Shown here: piece after piece, positions 9,233-17,446 of the stretch | Position numbering within the stretch: the stretch's first letter is position 1 | Layout: each line of letters opens with the position of its first letter | Assembly (NCBI GenBank): GCA_947470805.1 | Contig: CANIVU010000042.1 | Span: 1 to 64,000, forward strand | Reading direction: 5' to 3' | Source of the DNA: Acidobacteriota bacterium | Lineage (GTDB): Bacteria; Acidobacteriota; Terriglobia; Bryobacterales; Bryobacteraceae | DNA length: 64,000 nt | Program-made: the position numbers and the translations under genes | Notes under the pieces: model-generated | Told to the model about the DNA's origin: nothing | The model's database searches: none | Seen by the model: the letters and a program-made list of their open reading frames with translations, nothing else

Positions 9233-9517
9233 TTAGGAATTCGAGTCGGTCGTCGACGACGTCCCCGCGGTCAATGAGGTCCGTATGGCAGCAAGATCTT
9301 GCCGCATGCCGAGCATCTGTTCCATCTCGGTGAACTGAGACAATTGGGACAGGAATTGAGTGCCATCCGCCGGGTTGAGCGGATTCTGGTTTTTGATCTG
9401 CGCAACAAGCAGCTGCAGAAAATTCTCCTTGGTGGCAACACTGTTGCCAGCGGTCGGCAGCTTCGGCGACGTCGTGTCGGCGGCCGCCTTGGAGTCAGTT
9501 ATGGACATGAGATTCAT
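9233..9517 (-). CDS. flgD: Short flagellar hook-cap protein FlgD
   Basis: This 94-residue protein matches only the conserved N-terminal part of FlgD: ENFLQLLVAQIKNQNPLNPA near residues 31-50, then GTQFLSQLSQFTEMEQM. FlgD caps the growing hook so that FlgE can polymerise. Typical FlgD is about 220 residues with Ig-like and Tudor-like domains after this region. Those are missing, with no sign of a downstream frame continuing them before flgE. The ATG complementary to 9515-9517 overlaps the fliK stop as ATGA, supporting the start. Confidence 0.9.
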   Translation of the reverse strand: MNLMSITDSKAAADTTSPKLPTAGNSVATKENFLQLLVAQIKNQNPLNPADGTQFLSQLSQFTEMEQMLGMRQDLAAIRTSLTAGTSSTTDSNS

Positions 9518-11166
9518 CGCGATGCTCCCTTTTGAAACGCGCTTTTGTTTGCTTCGGCGGCAACCGGAAGCGTAAACGCTTCGGACTGCACATTTTTCAG
9601 CTGTTTGCGTAAGAAGAACGCCTGCTGCTGTTGCTGGCGCTCCTGGTTCTGTTGCTGCCGTTCGTTTGCGTTCTGAAACGCCTGCGCGTCGTTTTGACTG
9701 CCGGACGATTCGGCCATCACCATTTGTTTTTCCTGAGTTCGTTCCACCGTTAGCGGCATCGACTCATCGAGCCGGGCGCCGGGCTTCAACTCCGCTACAA
9801 AACCTTTTTCGGCGAGAGAGTGAAGCAACGGCTGCATCCGCGTGTCCTCAATTGGAGCAACCGCCGAATCGAACGACCGCAACCGGACGTTCACTTGATC
9901 GCCACGCTGCGATACCACCAACCGCATCGGCGTCATGTCATCGCTGCCAACCGGCGCGGGGACATCCACTTGTAACGTCGCGATCTGCGCCGGCTTCAAT
10001 GGTGCGGCCGGTTCGAGGGCGACGCTCTCCACCGGGGCCGTTTCGCTCACACGGCTCGGAGCCGTGGCCCGGCTCGCGAATTCGGCCGCAAAGGCCGTAG
10101 CGCGCGATCCGCTCTCGGTCAGCTTTGGCTCGGAATGTTCACTGCCCGTCGACGAAGCCTCACGCTTCGAATCCTGTGAGTTCTTGCCAGACATGCGCTC
10201 GCGAGCGGGGTCAATCGCCGGCCGCTTCTGTTCGGGTTCTTCTGCGTTCGGTTCCGGATCATCCGGCCCCATCTGCTGGCGAGGCGAGTCCTCGGCCTGC
10301 CGCGCCCGCACGCCTGCGATTGCAGGCTTTGCGGGAGCATCGGACTCTACCGCGTGTAAAGGCTTCGACGCGGCCTCGGGTTGCGGCCGGGCCACAGGAG
10401 TGGAGTCAGTGCTGCCAGCTTCCGCGAGTTGTTTTTCCTGCACGGTGAACTCCGCCGACCAAATCACCTCACCCTTGTCGTTCGGCTTCGGCGCGGGCCG
10501 CTGGCCCACGCTGTTCACGTCGTGAAGTCCATCTGGCGTGGGAGGGCCAGGTGTTCCGTCGGCAATAGGAGATTTAGCACCCACTACCTTCGACGCATCG
10601 GCAGACAGCGGCGTCGGTGTGTCGGTCGCAACGGGAACTGGCACCACAACAACACTCGGCGTCGCAACGAGCGCGATGGGCGCCAGCACCGGGGCCGGGG
10701 CCGCTGGGGTGGCGCCCGCCGGATCGGCATCGTTGACTGCGACGGAGTCTTCTTTCTCGCCACTTTCAACGACCACAATCGGCAGGGGGTTCTCCTCGGC
10801 TGCGGCAACCTGTGCGGTCGTCTCTACGGGCACAGTCGCCACCCCGGACTGCTGACTGTCCTCAGGGACAGGCGCTTCAAACGCGGGCACGGTCGGCAAC
10901 AAGCTCAGCCAATGGACCTTCGACTGCACGGGAGACGGCGCCGATGCCTCCTCCGGGAGCGTCTCGGGCGCCTCCGCCCCAAGGTCCTGTTCGCCAAGCC
11001 ACGCCATCAGCCAGTTCAGTGCCGAAGCCTCGCCGTTCACGACTAGAGGGGCCCCGGGCGCCGCGTCTTTGGCTGGCGCAGTTGAGGCGCCGACGATACC
11101 GGCTGGACCGGAGGGAGGTGGCCCGTGAACCGGAGTAGGAGTAGAGGAGAGACCGGAAATGGATGT
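9514..11166 (-). CDS. fliK: Flagellar hook-length control protein FliK
   Basis: This Ala/Pro/Glu-rich, low-complexity protein of about 550 residues lies upstream of flgD. The C-terminal part has the beta-rich FliK domain, with MTPMRLVVSQRGDQVNVRLR and LLHSLAEKGFVAELKPG, followed by a Gln-rich tail NERQQQNQERQQQQQAF. FliK is secreted and acts as the ruler that tells FlhB to switch substrates. The start is uncertain: the open frame reaches a TTG at 11247, but its first 27 residues are Cys/Phe-rich and unlike FliK. I prefer the GTG complementary to 11164-11166, though no Shine-Dalgarno is evident. It overlaps flgD by 4 bases. Confidence 0.85.
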   Translation of the reverse strand, partial: TSISGLSSTPTPVHGPPPSGPAGIVGASTAPAKDAAPGAPLVVNGEASALNWLMAWLGEQDLGAEAPETLPEEASAPSPVQSKVHWLSLLPTVPAFEAPVPEDSQQSGVATVPVETTAQVAAAEENPLPIVVVESGEKEDSVAVNDADPAGATPAAPAPVLAPIALVATPSVVVVPVPVATDTPTPLSADASKVVGAKSPIADGTPGPPTPDGLHDVNSVGQRPAPKPNDKGEVIWSAEFTVQEKQLAEAGSTDSTPVARPQPEAASKPLHAVESDAPAKPAIAGVRARQAEDSPRQQMGPDDPEPNAEEPEQKRPAIDPARERMSGKNSQDSKREASSTGSEHSEPKLTESGSRATAFAAEFASRATAPSRVSETAPVESVALEPAAPLKPAQIATLQVDVPAPVGSDDMTPMRLVVSQRGDQVNVRLRSFDSAVAPIEDTRMQPLLHSLAEKGFVAELKPGARLDESMPLTVERTQEKQMVMAESSGSQNDAQAFQNANERQQQNQERQQQQQAFFLRKQLKNVQSEAFTLPVAAEANKSAFQKGASR

Positions 11167-11270
11167 CACGCAGTCAGCTATGCAGGTAAGTGCCCAAAAG
11201 CGGAATTGGAGAAAACAAAGGGAATAGCAGCCAAACTCTCCGCACAAGGCCCCGATTCCCGACAGAAATG

Positions 11271-11316
11271 TGCCGTTTCGGAAATCGCTGTCGGAATTTT
11301 GCCGTTTTGAAACGGC
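11271..11316. promoter_or_regulatory. Repeated/palindromic operator-like element between fliK and flgF
   Basis: The divergent gap between the two flagellar blocks holds two similar sequences 29 bases apart, TGCCGTTTCGGAAA at 11271 and TGCCGTTTTGAAAC at 11300. The second lies in a perfect inverted repeat, GCCGTTT-TG-AAACGGC (11301-11316). Paired sites in a divergent flagellar promoter region look like binding sites for a regulator. The regulator is unknown. Confidence 0.4.
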
Positions 11317-11330
11317 TCACAGGCCGAAGA
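11305..11330 (+). promoter_or_regulatory. Weak FliA-like promoter candidate before flgF
   Basis: TTTTGAAA (11305-11312), a 10-base spacer and GCCGAAGA (11323-11330) loosely match the sigma-28 pattern TAAAGTTT-N11-GCCGATAA. The spacing is one base short. It overlaps the palindrome at 11301-11316, which could repress it. The match is weak. Confidence 0.25.
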
Positions 11331-11388
11331 CATAAGAAAAGAAGGGAAAAGCCGTTGGCAGCCCGCGTGCATAGAACGAAGCAGCAAT

Positions 11389-12132
11389 ATGGACGCTATC
11401 GGCATTGCAGCGGCGAGCGGCCTTCGGGCCAGGATGGAAAGCCTGGAGATTCTCGCCAATAACCTGGCTAACGCAAGCACCTCTGGCTTCAAGGCGGACC
11501 GCGAGCGCTACACCACATATTGGGCGGCCGAGTCGACTTCCGCTCTGGACGCGGGGCGGGGCGGGGCGGGCGTATCGCCTGTCGTCGAACGCAATTGGAT
11601 CGACTTTACGCAAGGTCCGTTGACCCGCACCGGCGTACCCACCCATCTCGCAATCAACGGACCAGGTTTTCTATCGGTCAAGCGCGGCGATGAGACTCTG
11701 TTCACAAAGAATGGCGAACTCCAAGTCAGCGCACGAGGAAATCTGGTCAACGGGGAAGGGCTCGACATCCTTGGCGCCAACGGCCAGCCCGTGCGCGTAG
11801 ATGCCTCCCAACCTCTGGAAATCCGTGCCGACGGCAGCATCTGGCAGTCTGGTGCGCAGACCGGCCAACTACGTATTTCAGAATTTCCTGACCCGCAAGG
11901 ATTACAGAAAGCCGGCCACACGTACTTCCGTTGGCCGGGCCCGCCTGATCAGATCCGCGTCAGCTCGTCGACACGTGTACTGCAGGGAACACTGGAGTCC
12001 GCCAACACCGGCGCCGCAGAGGGCGCCGTTCGCATGGTCAATGTCTTACGCCAATTCGAATCGCTCCAGAAAGCAATGCAATTGGGCAATGAGATGAACC
12101 GCCGCCTCGTTGAAGAGGTAGCCAAAGTATGA
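11389..12132 (+). CDS. flgF: Flagellar basal-body rod protein FlgF
   Basis: This 247-residue rod protein carries the N-terminal rod signature LANNLANASTSGFKADRERY near residues 24-43. Its central region has the family pattern GPGFLSVKRGDETLFTKNGE, and it has a C-terminal coiled segment ending FESLQKAMQLGNEMNRRL. FlgF forms the proximal rod next to FlgG. The neighbouring flgG starts 19 bases later, and the flgF-flgG order is standard. This is the first gene of the rightward block. No strong ribosome site precedes its ATG. Confidence 0.93.
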   Translation: MDAIGIAAASGLRARMESLEILANNLANASTSGFKADRERYTTYWAAESTSALDAGRGGAGVSPVVERNWIDFTQGPLTRTGVPTHLAINGPGFLSVKRGDETLFTKNGELQVSARGNLVNGEGLDILGANGQPVRVDASQPLEIRADGSIWQSGAQTGQLRISEFPDPQGLQKAGHTYFRWPGPPDQIRVSSSTRVLQGTLESANTGAAEGAVRMVNVLRQFESLQKAMQLGNEMNRRLVEEVAKV

Positions 12133-12151
12133 GCCGACAAGGAGAATTGAC

Positions 12152-12943
12152 ATGATTCGAGCCCTATTCAGCGCTGGTAGCGGCATGTCCGCGCAACAAA
12201 CCAACGTAGATAACATCGCTCATAATCTGGCCAACGCCAACACCGTCGGCTTCAAGATGCGCCGAGCCCAATTCCAGGATCTGCTCTACCAAAATCTGAT
12301 CCAACCCGGGGCCGCCGCCGGCACGCAAACAGTCGTACCGAGCGGGCTCCAGATCGGTCTCGGAGCCCGCACATCGTCAAACGAGATCATATTCACCCAA
12401 GGCAGTTTCCTGCAGACCAACAACCCGCTCGACTTAGTCATCGAAGGCCGAGGTTTCTTCCAGGTGCGCCGCCCCACCGGCGAAATCGCCTACACCCGCG
12501 CCGGCCAATTCCAGCTCAATCGCGATGGTGTTCTCGTTACTGGCGATGGCGACCCCATCGAACCGCAAATCACCATCCCCGCCGAGGCCCAGGCCGTCAC
12601 CATCGCCCAGGACGGTACCGTGAGCTTCTCTCAGTCCGGGCAAGCCGCCGCACAACTCGCCGGACAGCTCCAACTGGCTACCTTTGTCAATCCGGCCGGC
12701 ATGAATATGATCGGCCGCAACCTCTATCTCCCCACTGACGCCTCCGGTGAGCCGACACTCGGCAACCCCGGAGGACAGGAGGGTGCCGGCAGCCTCATGC
12801 AAGGCTACGTCGAACAGTCCAATGTCAGCGTTGTCGAAGAGTTCATCAATCTCATCACAAGCCAGCGCGCCTATGAAGCTAACTCGAAAGTTGTTCGTGC
12901 CGCCGATGAAATGTATCAACAGATCAATAACATTACTCGCTAG
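12152..12943 (+). CDS. flgG: Flagellar distal rod protein FlgG
   Basis: This 263-residue distal rod protein opens with the typical MIRALFSAGSGMSAQQTNVD. It continues with NNIAHNLANANTVGFK-like residues 24-38, a GRGFFQVRRPTGEIAYTRAG core near residues 94-113, and the C-terminal VEEFINLITSQRAYEANSKV. Length is exact for FlgG. A good AAGGAG ribosome site lies just upstream. Its 3' end overlaps the proposed flgA start by 38 bases. Confidence 0.97.
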   Translation: MIRALFSAGSGMSAQQTNVDNIAHNLANANTVGFKMRRAQFQDLLYQNLIQPGAAAGTQTVVPSGLQIGLGARTSSNEIIFTQGSFLQTNNPLDLVIEGRGFFQVRRPTGEIAYTRAGQFQLNRDGVLVTGDGDPIEPQITIPAEAQAVTIAQDGTVSFSQSGQAAAQLAGQLQLATFVNPAGMNMIGRNLYLPTDASGEPTLGNPGGQEGAGSLMQGYVEQSNVSVVEEFINLITSQRAYEANSKVVRAADEMYQQINNITR

Positions 12944-13799
12944 TCTGGGCATACTGGCGACCGCAGCGGACACCTGCGCGCTCGTCGATGGCGCCAAGAT
13001 CCGAGCCTCCGATCTGGCCACGCTCGCCCCAGCCTTTGCAACACTCCCGCCCGACAAGGAACTCGCGCCCGCTCCCGCCGGAACAATGGTGCGCGTCTTC
13101 TACAAGGCACAACTCGCCGCACTCCTCCCCGGCCTGCAGGTAGATCTCCCCGATCGACTTTGCGTCCAAAGAAAGCGAGACATGATCCCGCCTGAAATGT
13201 GGCAGTCCGCCATTGACGCCGCGATGACTTCGATTTGCGCTACAACTCCTTGGCGAGCGAAAGTCATTGAAGCCCCTCAACACCGATTCCCCATCGGTGA
13301 GATCCTGTTTAACCGTTCCGGGATCGTTGCCAGCCGCGGATCGGTTCAATTGTGGCGAGGATCGCTGATGCTACCGGACAAAAGTTCCATCCCCGTCTGG
13401 GTTCGAGTCGAATTACAGGCGAGGCGGCGCGCCACCATCCTCCAACACGCCTTGGCCGCCGGGGCGGTGCTGACGCCAGAGGATTACAAGCAGGACGAGA
13501 TCTGGGCGCCCGGTCCCTGTACCACGGAAAAGGAACTGCCCCATCCCGATGGGCTCGTCGCCAAGCGCCCGATCGCCGCAGGCTCTGAATTGTTCAAAGA
13601 GGACCTCCGCCACCCGCCGGCGATCCATAGAGGACAGGCCGTCGAACTCGAAGCCGCCTCTGGCGCGGCGCGGATTCGCATCCCCGCGGTCGCCGAACAG
13701 GATGGTGAAGTCGGCGAGACGGTGCACCTCCGCAGCGGGTGGAATGGATCGAAACTAACTGGGCGCGTAACGGGCGTCCAGAAAGCGAGGGTGGAATGA
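12906..13799 (+). CDS. flgA: Flagellar P-ring assembly chaperone FlgA
   Basis: This periplasmic chaperone for FlgI has a C-terminal SAF/FlgA domain: LAAGAVLTPEDYKQDEIWAP near residues 190-209, VAKRPIAAGSELFKEDL, and a QDGEVGETVHLRS ending. The start ATG at 12906 gives MKCINRSITLLASLGILATA, a good signal peptide of about 20 residues. The open frame extends further upstream, but only in the shadow of flgG. The resulting 297 residues suit the family. Its stop TGA overlaps the flgH ATG (ATGA). Confidence 0.9.
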   Translation: MKCINRSITLLASLGILATAADTCALVDGAKIRASDLATLAPAFATLPPDKELAPAPAGTMVRVFYKAQLAALLPGLQVDLPDRLCVQRKRDMIPPEMWQSAIDAAMTSICATTPWRAKVIEAPQHRFPIGEILFNRSGIVASRGSVQLWRGSLMLPDKSSIPVWVRVELQARRRATILQHALAAGAVLTPEDYKQDEIWAPGPCTTEKELPHPDGLVAKRPIAAGSELFKEDLRHPPAIHRGQAVELEAASGAARIRIPAVAEQDGEVGETVHLRSGWNGSKLTGRVTGVQKARVE

Positions 13800-14527
13800 C
13801 AAAGCATTTGATCTGGATCGGAATGATCCTTTGCCCGCTCGATTCAGTAACAGCCGTATGGCCGAAAGGGAAAGTAGAGCCGTGCACGGCGGAGTCGCCC
13901 GAATCGAAAAGCTGCTCGGCTCTGGATCGTTATCTGCTCACCGTCGCCGGGGAAACACCAAGATTCACTTCCGGTGGCAGCCCCGGATCGCTCTTTACGC
14001 CGGGAGGGCGGATGACCGACCTCGGCCGTGACTTTCGGGCGATGTTTCCGGGCGATACAGTGACGGTCGTCGTCAGTGATCGGGCCACCGCGGTCGCCAG
14101 CGGAACTACCAACTCGAGCCGATCATCCAGTCTCACCGCCGGCGTACAAGCCGCGCTGGGTCCGGTGAAGGCAACAGGGCCGCTCGGGCAATTGGCCGGC
14201 GCCAAGTCTGACTCCTCGCTCAAAGGAACCGGCTCAACCACCCGTTCGATGCAGTTGTCGACGACCGTAACCTCCATCGTGGAGCGCGTCCTGCCAAATG
14301 GGAACCTGCTCCTCCGCGGTTCGAAATCGATCGCGGTGAACTCTGAACGGCAGGTCGTCGAGGTCCGGGGCGTCGTTCGCCCGGAGGATCTCCAAGCCGG
14401 CAACACAATCGCCAGTGACCGGGTCGCCATGCTCGACGTCAAGGTCAACGGCAAAGGAGTCGTCGGAGATTCGATCCGGCGCCCATTCATTCTCTACCGT
14501 ATCCTCATGGGCCTGCTGCCCTTCTGA
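13796..14527 (+). CDS. flgH: Flagellar L-ring protein FlgH
   Basis: This 243-residue outer-membrane ring protein shows the family segments GSLFTPGGRMTDLGRDFRA near residues 66-84, FPGDTVTVVVSDRATA, VERVLPNGNLLLRGSKSIAV and a C-terminal RRPFILYRI. FlgH is usually a lipoprotein. Here a Cys lies in GMILCPL, which is not a classical lipobox, so lipidation is uncertain. The ATG at 13796 overlaps the flgA stop as ATGA. Confidence 0.93.
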   Translation: MTKHLIWIGMILCPLDSVTAVWPKGKVEPCTAESPESKSCSALDRYLLTVAGETPRFTSGGSPGSLFTPGGRMTDLGRDFRAMFPGDTVTVVVSDRATAVASGTTNSSRSSSLTAGVQAALGPVKATGPLGQLAGAKSDSSLKGTGSTTRSMQLSTTVTSIVERVLPNGNLLLRGSKSIAVNSERQVVEVRGVVRPEDLQAGNTIASDRVAMLDVKVNGKGVVGDSIRRPFILYRILMGLLPF

Positions 14528-14540
14528 AAGTGAGACATTC

Positions 14541-15647
14541 ATGTCGAAACAGTTGGCGCGAGTTTTGTTTTTCCTTGCACTCGAAGCTACCGGCGCCTCC
14601 GGTGCCGTCAGCCGCGTAAAGGACCTCGCTGCCCTGGAGGGCGTACGCGACAACCAGTTGGTCGGCTACGGCCTCGTTGTCGGACTCAACGGCACCGGCG
14701 ACAAGCGCCAGACGGTCTTCGCCGCCCAAAGCCTGGCCAACATGCTCAATCGCATGGGCGTCGCCGTCAATCCCACAGCGATGCAGGCCAAGAACGTTGC
14801 GGCGGTAATGGTCACAGCCACGCTGCCGCCATTCGCGCAGCCTGGCACGAAGATCGACACCACCGTAGCGACGATTGGCGACGCCTCCAACCTGCAGGGT
14901 GGCCAACTTCTCTTGACCAGCCTCCGCGGCGCCGATGGCCAAGTCTACGCCGTGGCCCAAGGAGGGGTCCTGACCGCTGGCTTCATCGCTGGCCGCGCGG
15001 GCAACTCCCAAACAGTCAATCACCCAACGGCCGGTCGCGTCCCCAGTGGAGGCATCGTCGAACAGGCCGCCCCCTCGGTAATTACAGAAGGCCGACTCCG
15101 GTGGCAACTCCAGCGCGCCGACTTCACCACCGCCATGCGCCTGGCCGCGGTTATCAACACCAAATTCGCCCCCGGCCGCCCCCCGGTTGCCAGGGCCTCC
15201 AACGCCGGGATTGTCGAAGTTGAGACTCCCGCCGAATGGAAGGCTCGCCCGGTCGAATTCATTGCCACCATTGAAGCCCTCACCTTGGACTCTGACCGAA
15301 AGCAGCGTCTCGTCATTAACGAACGAACCGGAACAATCATCATGGGGAAGGACGTCCGGATCTCTCCCGTTTCGATCCTCCACGGCAGCTTGTCGGTCGA
15401 AGTCCAGACGCAACTCGATGTCTCACAACCAGCGCCCCTTTCCAACGGCGCCACCACCGTTACCCCTTCGGTTGGCGTCGGCTCGAAAGAAGACGTCGCC
15501 AAACTCGTCCAACTGAAAGAAGGCGCCACCGTGGACGAACTGATCCGCGGTCTGCAGAAGATCGGCGCCACACCCCGCGAAGTCATCGCCATCCTGCAAT
15601 CGCTGCAAGGCGCCGGCGCACTCGACGCAGAAATCCAGGTTATCTAG
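14541..15647 (+). CDS. flgI: Flagellar P-ring protein FlgI
   Basis: This 368-residue periplasmic P-ring protein has a signal peptide (about 22 residues ending GASGA), then VKDLAALEGVRDNQLVGYGL, VVGLNGTGDKRQTVF and later LRGADGQVYAVAQGGVL, all very typical. The C-terminal GATVDELIRGLQKIGATPRE with an ALQ-x-AGAL-x-AE ending is the normal FlgI end. The start at 14541 follows a GAAAGTGAG ribosome-site-like stretch. An upstream in-frame extension lies inside flgH and is rejected. Confidence 0.97.
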   Translation: MSKQLARVLFFLALEATGASGAVSRVKDLAALEGVRDNQLVGYGLVVGLNGTGDKRQTVFAAQSLANMLNRMGVAVNPTAMQAKNVAAVMVTATLPPFAQPGTKIDTTVATIGDASNLQGGQLLLTSLRGADGQVYAVAQGGVLTAGFIAGRAGNSQTVNHPTAGRVPSGGIVEQAAPSVITEGRLRWQLQRADFTTAMRLAAVINTKFAPGRPPVARASNAGIVEVETPAEWKARPVEFIATIEALTLDSDRKQRLVINERTGTIIMGKDVRISPVSILHGSLSVEVQTQLDVSQPAPLSNGATTVTPSVGVGSKEDVAKLVQLKEGATVDELIRGLQKIGATPREVIAILQSLQGAGALDAEIQVI

Positions 15648-15656
15648 GCCAACTCC

Positions 15657-15971
15657 ATGGAACTCAACCCAATTCAGAAGTCTGCCCATCGCACCGACAT
15701 CAGCGAAGTTGGAAAGGTCAAAGACACCAAATCAGCTGCCCAGGAGTTCGAGGCCATGCTCATCGGTCAAATGATGAGCTCCGCCTTCTCGCCCGACTCA
15801 ATGGGCCTAGGTGGCGAAATGGATTCCGGCGCCCAGACAATGCTCGACTTCGGCCGCGAACACCTCTCCCGCGTCATTGCCGAAGGCGGCGGGCTAGGGC
15901 TCGGTAAAACGATCGAGGCCGGTCTAGCCAAAGACCAGAAGAAGGCCGCCACCGCCCTGTTTAAGCGCTAA
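15657..15971 (+). CDS. flgJ: Rod-binding (FlgJ N-terminal type) protein
   Basis: This 104-residue protein matches the rod-binding N-terminal domain of FlgJ: AAQEFEAMLIGQMMSSAF near residues 27-44, then LGGEMDSGAQTMLDFGREHL. FlgJ acts as rod cap and, in enterobacteria, carries a C-terminal peptidoglycan hydrolase. That domain is absent here, as in many phyla. The gene follows flgI by 9 bases and closes the rightward block. It overlaps the convergent fliS by 11 bases. Confidence 0.88.
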   Translation: MELNPIQKSAHRTDISEVGKVKDTKSAAQEFEAMLIGQMMSSAFSPDSMGLGGEMDSGAQTMLDFGREHLSRVIAEGGGLGLGKTIEAGLAKDQKKAATALFKR

Positions 15972-16371
15972 GGGCCAAAGACTCTCCGTGGTGTTCTTCC
16001 TCTTGCTCTTCCTCTAGCTGGCTCCACGCCTCCAGCAACGTACTCAACAACTTCTCCGCTTCCGCCAACGGTGCATCGGTTTGCTCAATATTGGCATCAC
16101 CGAGCCGCTTGTGAATGTAGACGTAGAGTTCTGCCAGGCTAGCAGACACATCCCCACCTACCTCCTTGTCCAAACTGATCGCCAGCTCCTGCACAATCGT
16201 GCAAGCCTTGGTAATCGCCGCAGACCGTTCTCGAATCTGTCCGTTCGCCAAGCAGGTTCGCGCCTGCCGGATCGCCTGAATCGCCCCGCGGTAGAGCGCT
16301 CGGACCAGTTCCAGCGGGCTAGCGCCGAGAATATCCCAATCTTGTTGATTTTTATAGGCTTGGATCGACAT
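15961..16371 (-). CDS. fliS: Flagellin export chaperone FliS
   Basis: This 136-residue all-helical protein opens MSIQAYKNQQ, then ASPLELVRALYRGAIQAIRQ near residues 17-36 and LSASLAELYVYIHKRL-like segments (visible as VSASLAELYVYIHKRLGDAN). These fit FliS, which binds flagellin before export. The tail EEEQEEEHHGE is acidic. It lies 74 bases downstream of flaG and is probably transcribed with it. No flagellin gene is in the window. Confidence 0.88.
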   Translation of the reverse strand: MSIQAYKNQQDWDILGASPLELVRALYRGAIQAIRQARTCLANGQIRERSAAITKACTIVQELAISLDKEVGGDVSASLAELYVYIHKRLGDANIEQTDAPLAEAEKLLSTLLEAWSQLEEEQEEEHHGESLALSA

Positions 16372-16445
16372 TCACTCTGCTTTCGTTGCCACTTACTAGA
16401 CTCTTCGGAGAAACAAGAAGGAGCTTGAGAGAATGATTGGCGTCG

Positions 16446-16724
16446 TTATCGCGCCCGCATCTCTTCCGCCAAACGGAGGGTGTACTCCGGCGGTAATTGC
16501 CGGATTACCTCTCTCGTCTGACGGTCAATGATGCGCATTAGGGGACGGTGTGTCTCCCGATCCAGCACAAAAGTCAGTTCGTAGTTTTCTCCAAAAAACT
16601 CCGTAGCGTTAATCGCTTTAATCGCTTTGACGAGTTCGCGCCGCTCCGTCGCCTGTTGCTGATCCAGTTTCGTATCAGGCAACGGCGTCGGCAACGCTGT
16701 CTTTTCGATTGTTTTGGTATCCAT
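16446..16724 (-). CDS. flaG: FlaG-family flagellar protein
   Basis: This 92-residue protein has a variable N-terminal half and a conserved C-terminal FlaG domain: LTFVLDRETHRPLMRIIDRQ near residues 49-68, then TREVIRQLPPEYTLRLAEEM. FlaG family proteins influence filament length in several bacteria. A GGAGG ribosome site precedes the ATG. A strong FliA-type promoter at 16760-16786 lies 36 bases upstream, consistent with late-class expression together with fliS. Confidence 0.88.
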   Translation of the reverse strand: MDTKTIEKTALPTPLPDTKLDQQQATERRELVKAIKAINATEFFGENYELTFVLDRETHRPLMRIIDRQTREVIRQLPPEYTLRLAEEMRAR

Positions 16725-16759
16725 ACCGACCGCCTCCGTAATAGGGGTTCTGGTATGTC

Positions 16760-16786
16760 ATATCGGAAAGATCCGATAAAGCTTGA
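16760..16786 (-). promoter_or_regulatory. FliA (sigma-28) promoter of flaG-fliS
   Basis: On the minus strand TCAAGCTT, an 11-base spacer and TCCGATAT match the sigma-28 pattern TAAAGTTT-N11-GCCGATAA in both boxes and in exact spacing. The start of transcription would fall about 30 bases before the flaG ATG. The -10 half also forms an inverted repeat TATCGGA-AAGA-TCCGATA with the spacer. Confidence 0.75.
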
Positions 16787-16810
16787 AGGAAATTGTACTA
16801 AGCCAATGGC

Positions 16811-17356
16811 CTAGGCGAGGTTCAATACCTTCAGCGTAGTCCCACGTTCCTTTTCAATCTTCTGCTGCAGCAGCATAATCCCGTAAATCAACTGCTCCGG
16901 CCGCGGCGGGCAACCCGGCACGTACACATCCACCGGAATCACCTGATTCACCGGCACCAGCGCATAGTTGCTGAAAACGCCCGTCGAGGTCGCGCAAGCT
17001 CCCATGGAGATCACCCACTTCGGCTCCGGCATCTGTTGATAGAGCTGGCGAATCACCGGGGCCATCTTGTTCGATACGCGCCCGGCAATGATCATCAGAT
17101 CCGACTGCCGCGGCGTGCCACGGAACACTTCCGCACCGAAACGCGAAATGTCGAACCGCGACGCGCTCATCGCCATCATCTCGATGGCGCAACACGCCAA
17201 GCCAAAGGTCATCGGCCAGATGGAGTTTTTACGACCCCAGTTGATCGCCTTGTCGATCGTCGTGAGCACGACGCTTTCCGACAAATCGTCCAAAAGCGTG
17301 TCATCGACACGATCAAACAACTCTTCGGGGGCTGCGGGAAGAACGCGTTGTTCCAT
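16811..17356 (-). CDS. nuoB: NADH-quinone oxidoreductase subunit B
   Basis: This 181-residue subunit of respiratory complex I holds the N2 [4Fe-4S] cluster at the quinone end. The ligands are visible as adjacent cysteines in [12 protein letters not shown] near residues 48-59, then Cys in MGACATSTG and [18 protein letters not shown]. These fit the CC...C...C pattern of NuoB. The chain continues to [12 protein letters not shown]. No other nuo gene lies nearby, so it is encoded apart from the rest of complex I. It is divergent from malQ, with 90 bases between the starts. Confidence 0.95.
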   Translation of the reverse strand: MEQRVLPAAPEELFDRVDDTLLDDLSESVVLTTIDKAINWGRKNSIWPMTFGLACCAIEMMAMSASRFDISRFGAEVFRGTPRQSDLMIIAGRVSNKMAPVIRQLYQQMPEPKWVISMGACATSTGVFSNYALVPVNQVIPVDVYVPGCPPRPEQLIYGIMLLQQKIEKERGTTLKVLNLA

Positions 17357-17446
17357 GGATTTCTATATCAGTATGCCACGCGCCGCCCCTCAAAAGCGCG
17401 CCCCAGTTGCCCTTCCCTCCGCGCGTTGAGGACACTGGTACCTTAC

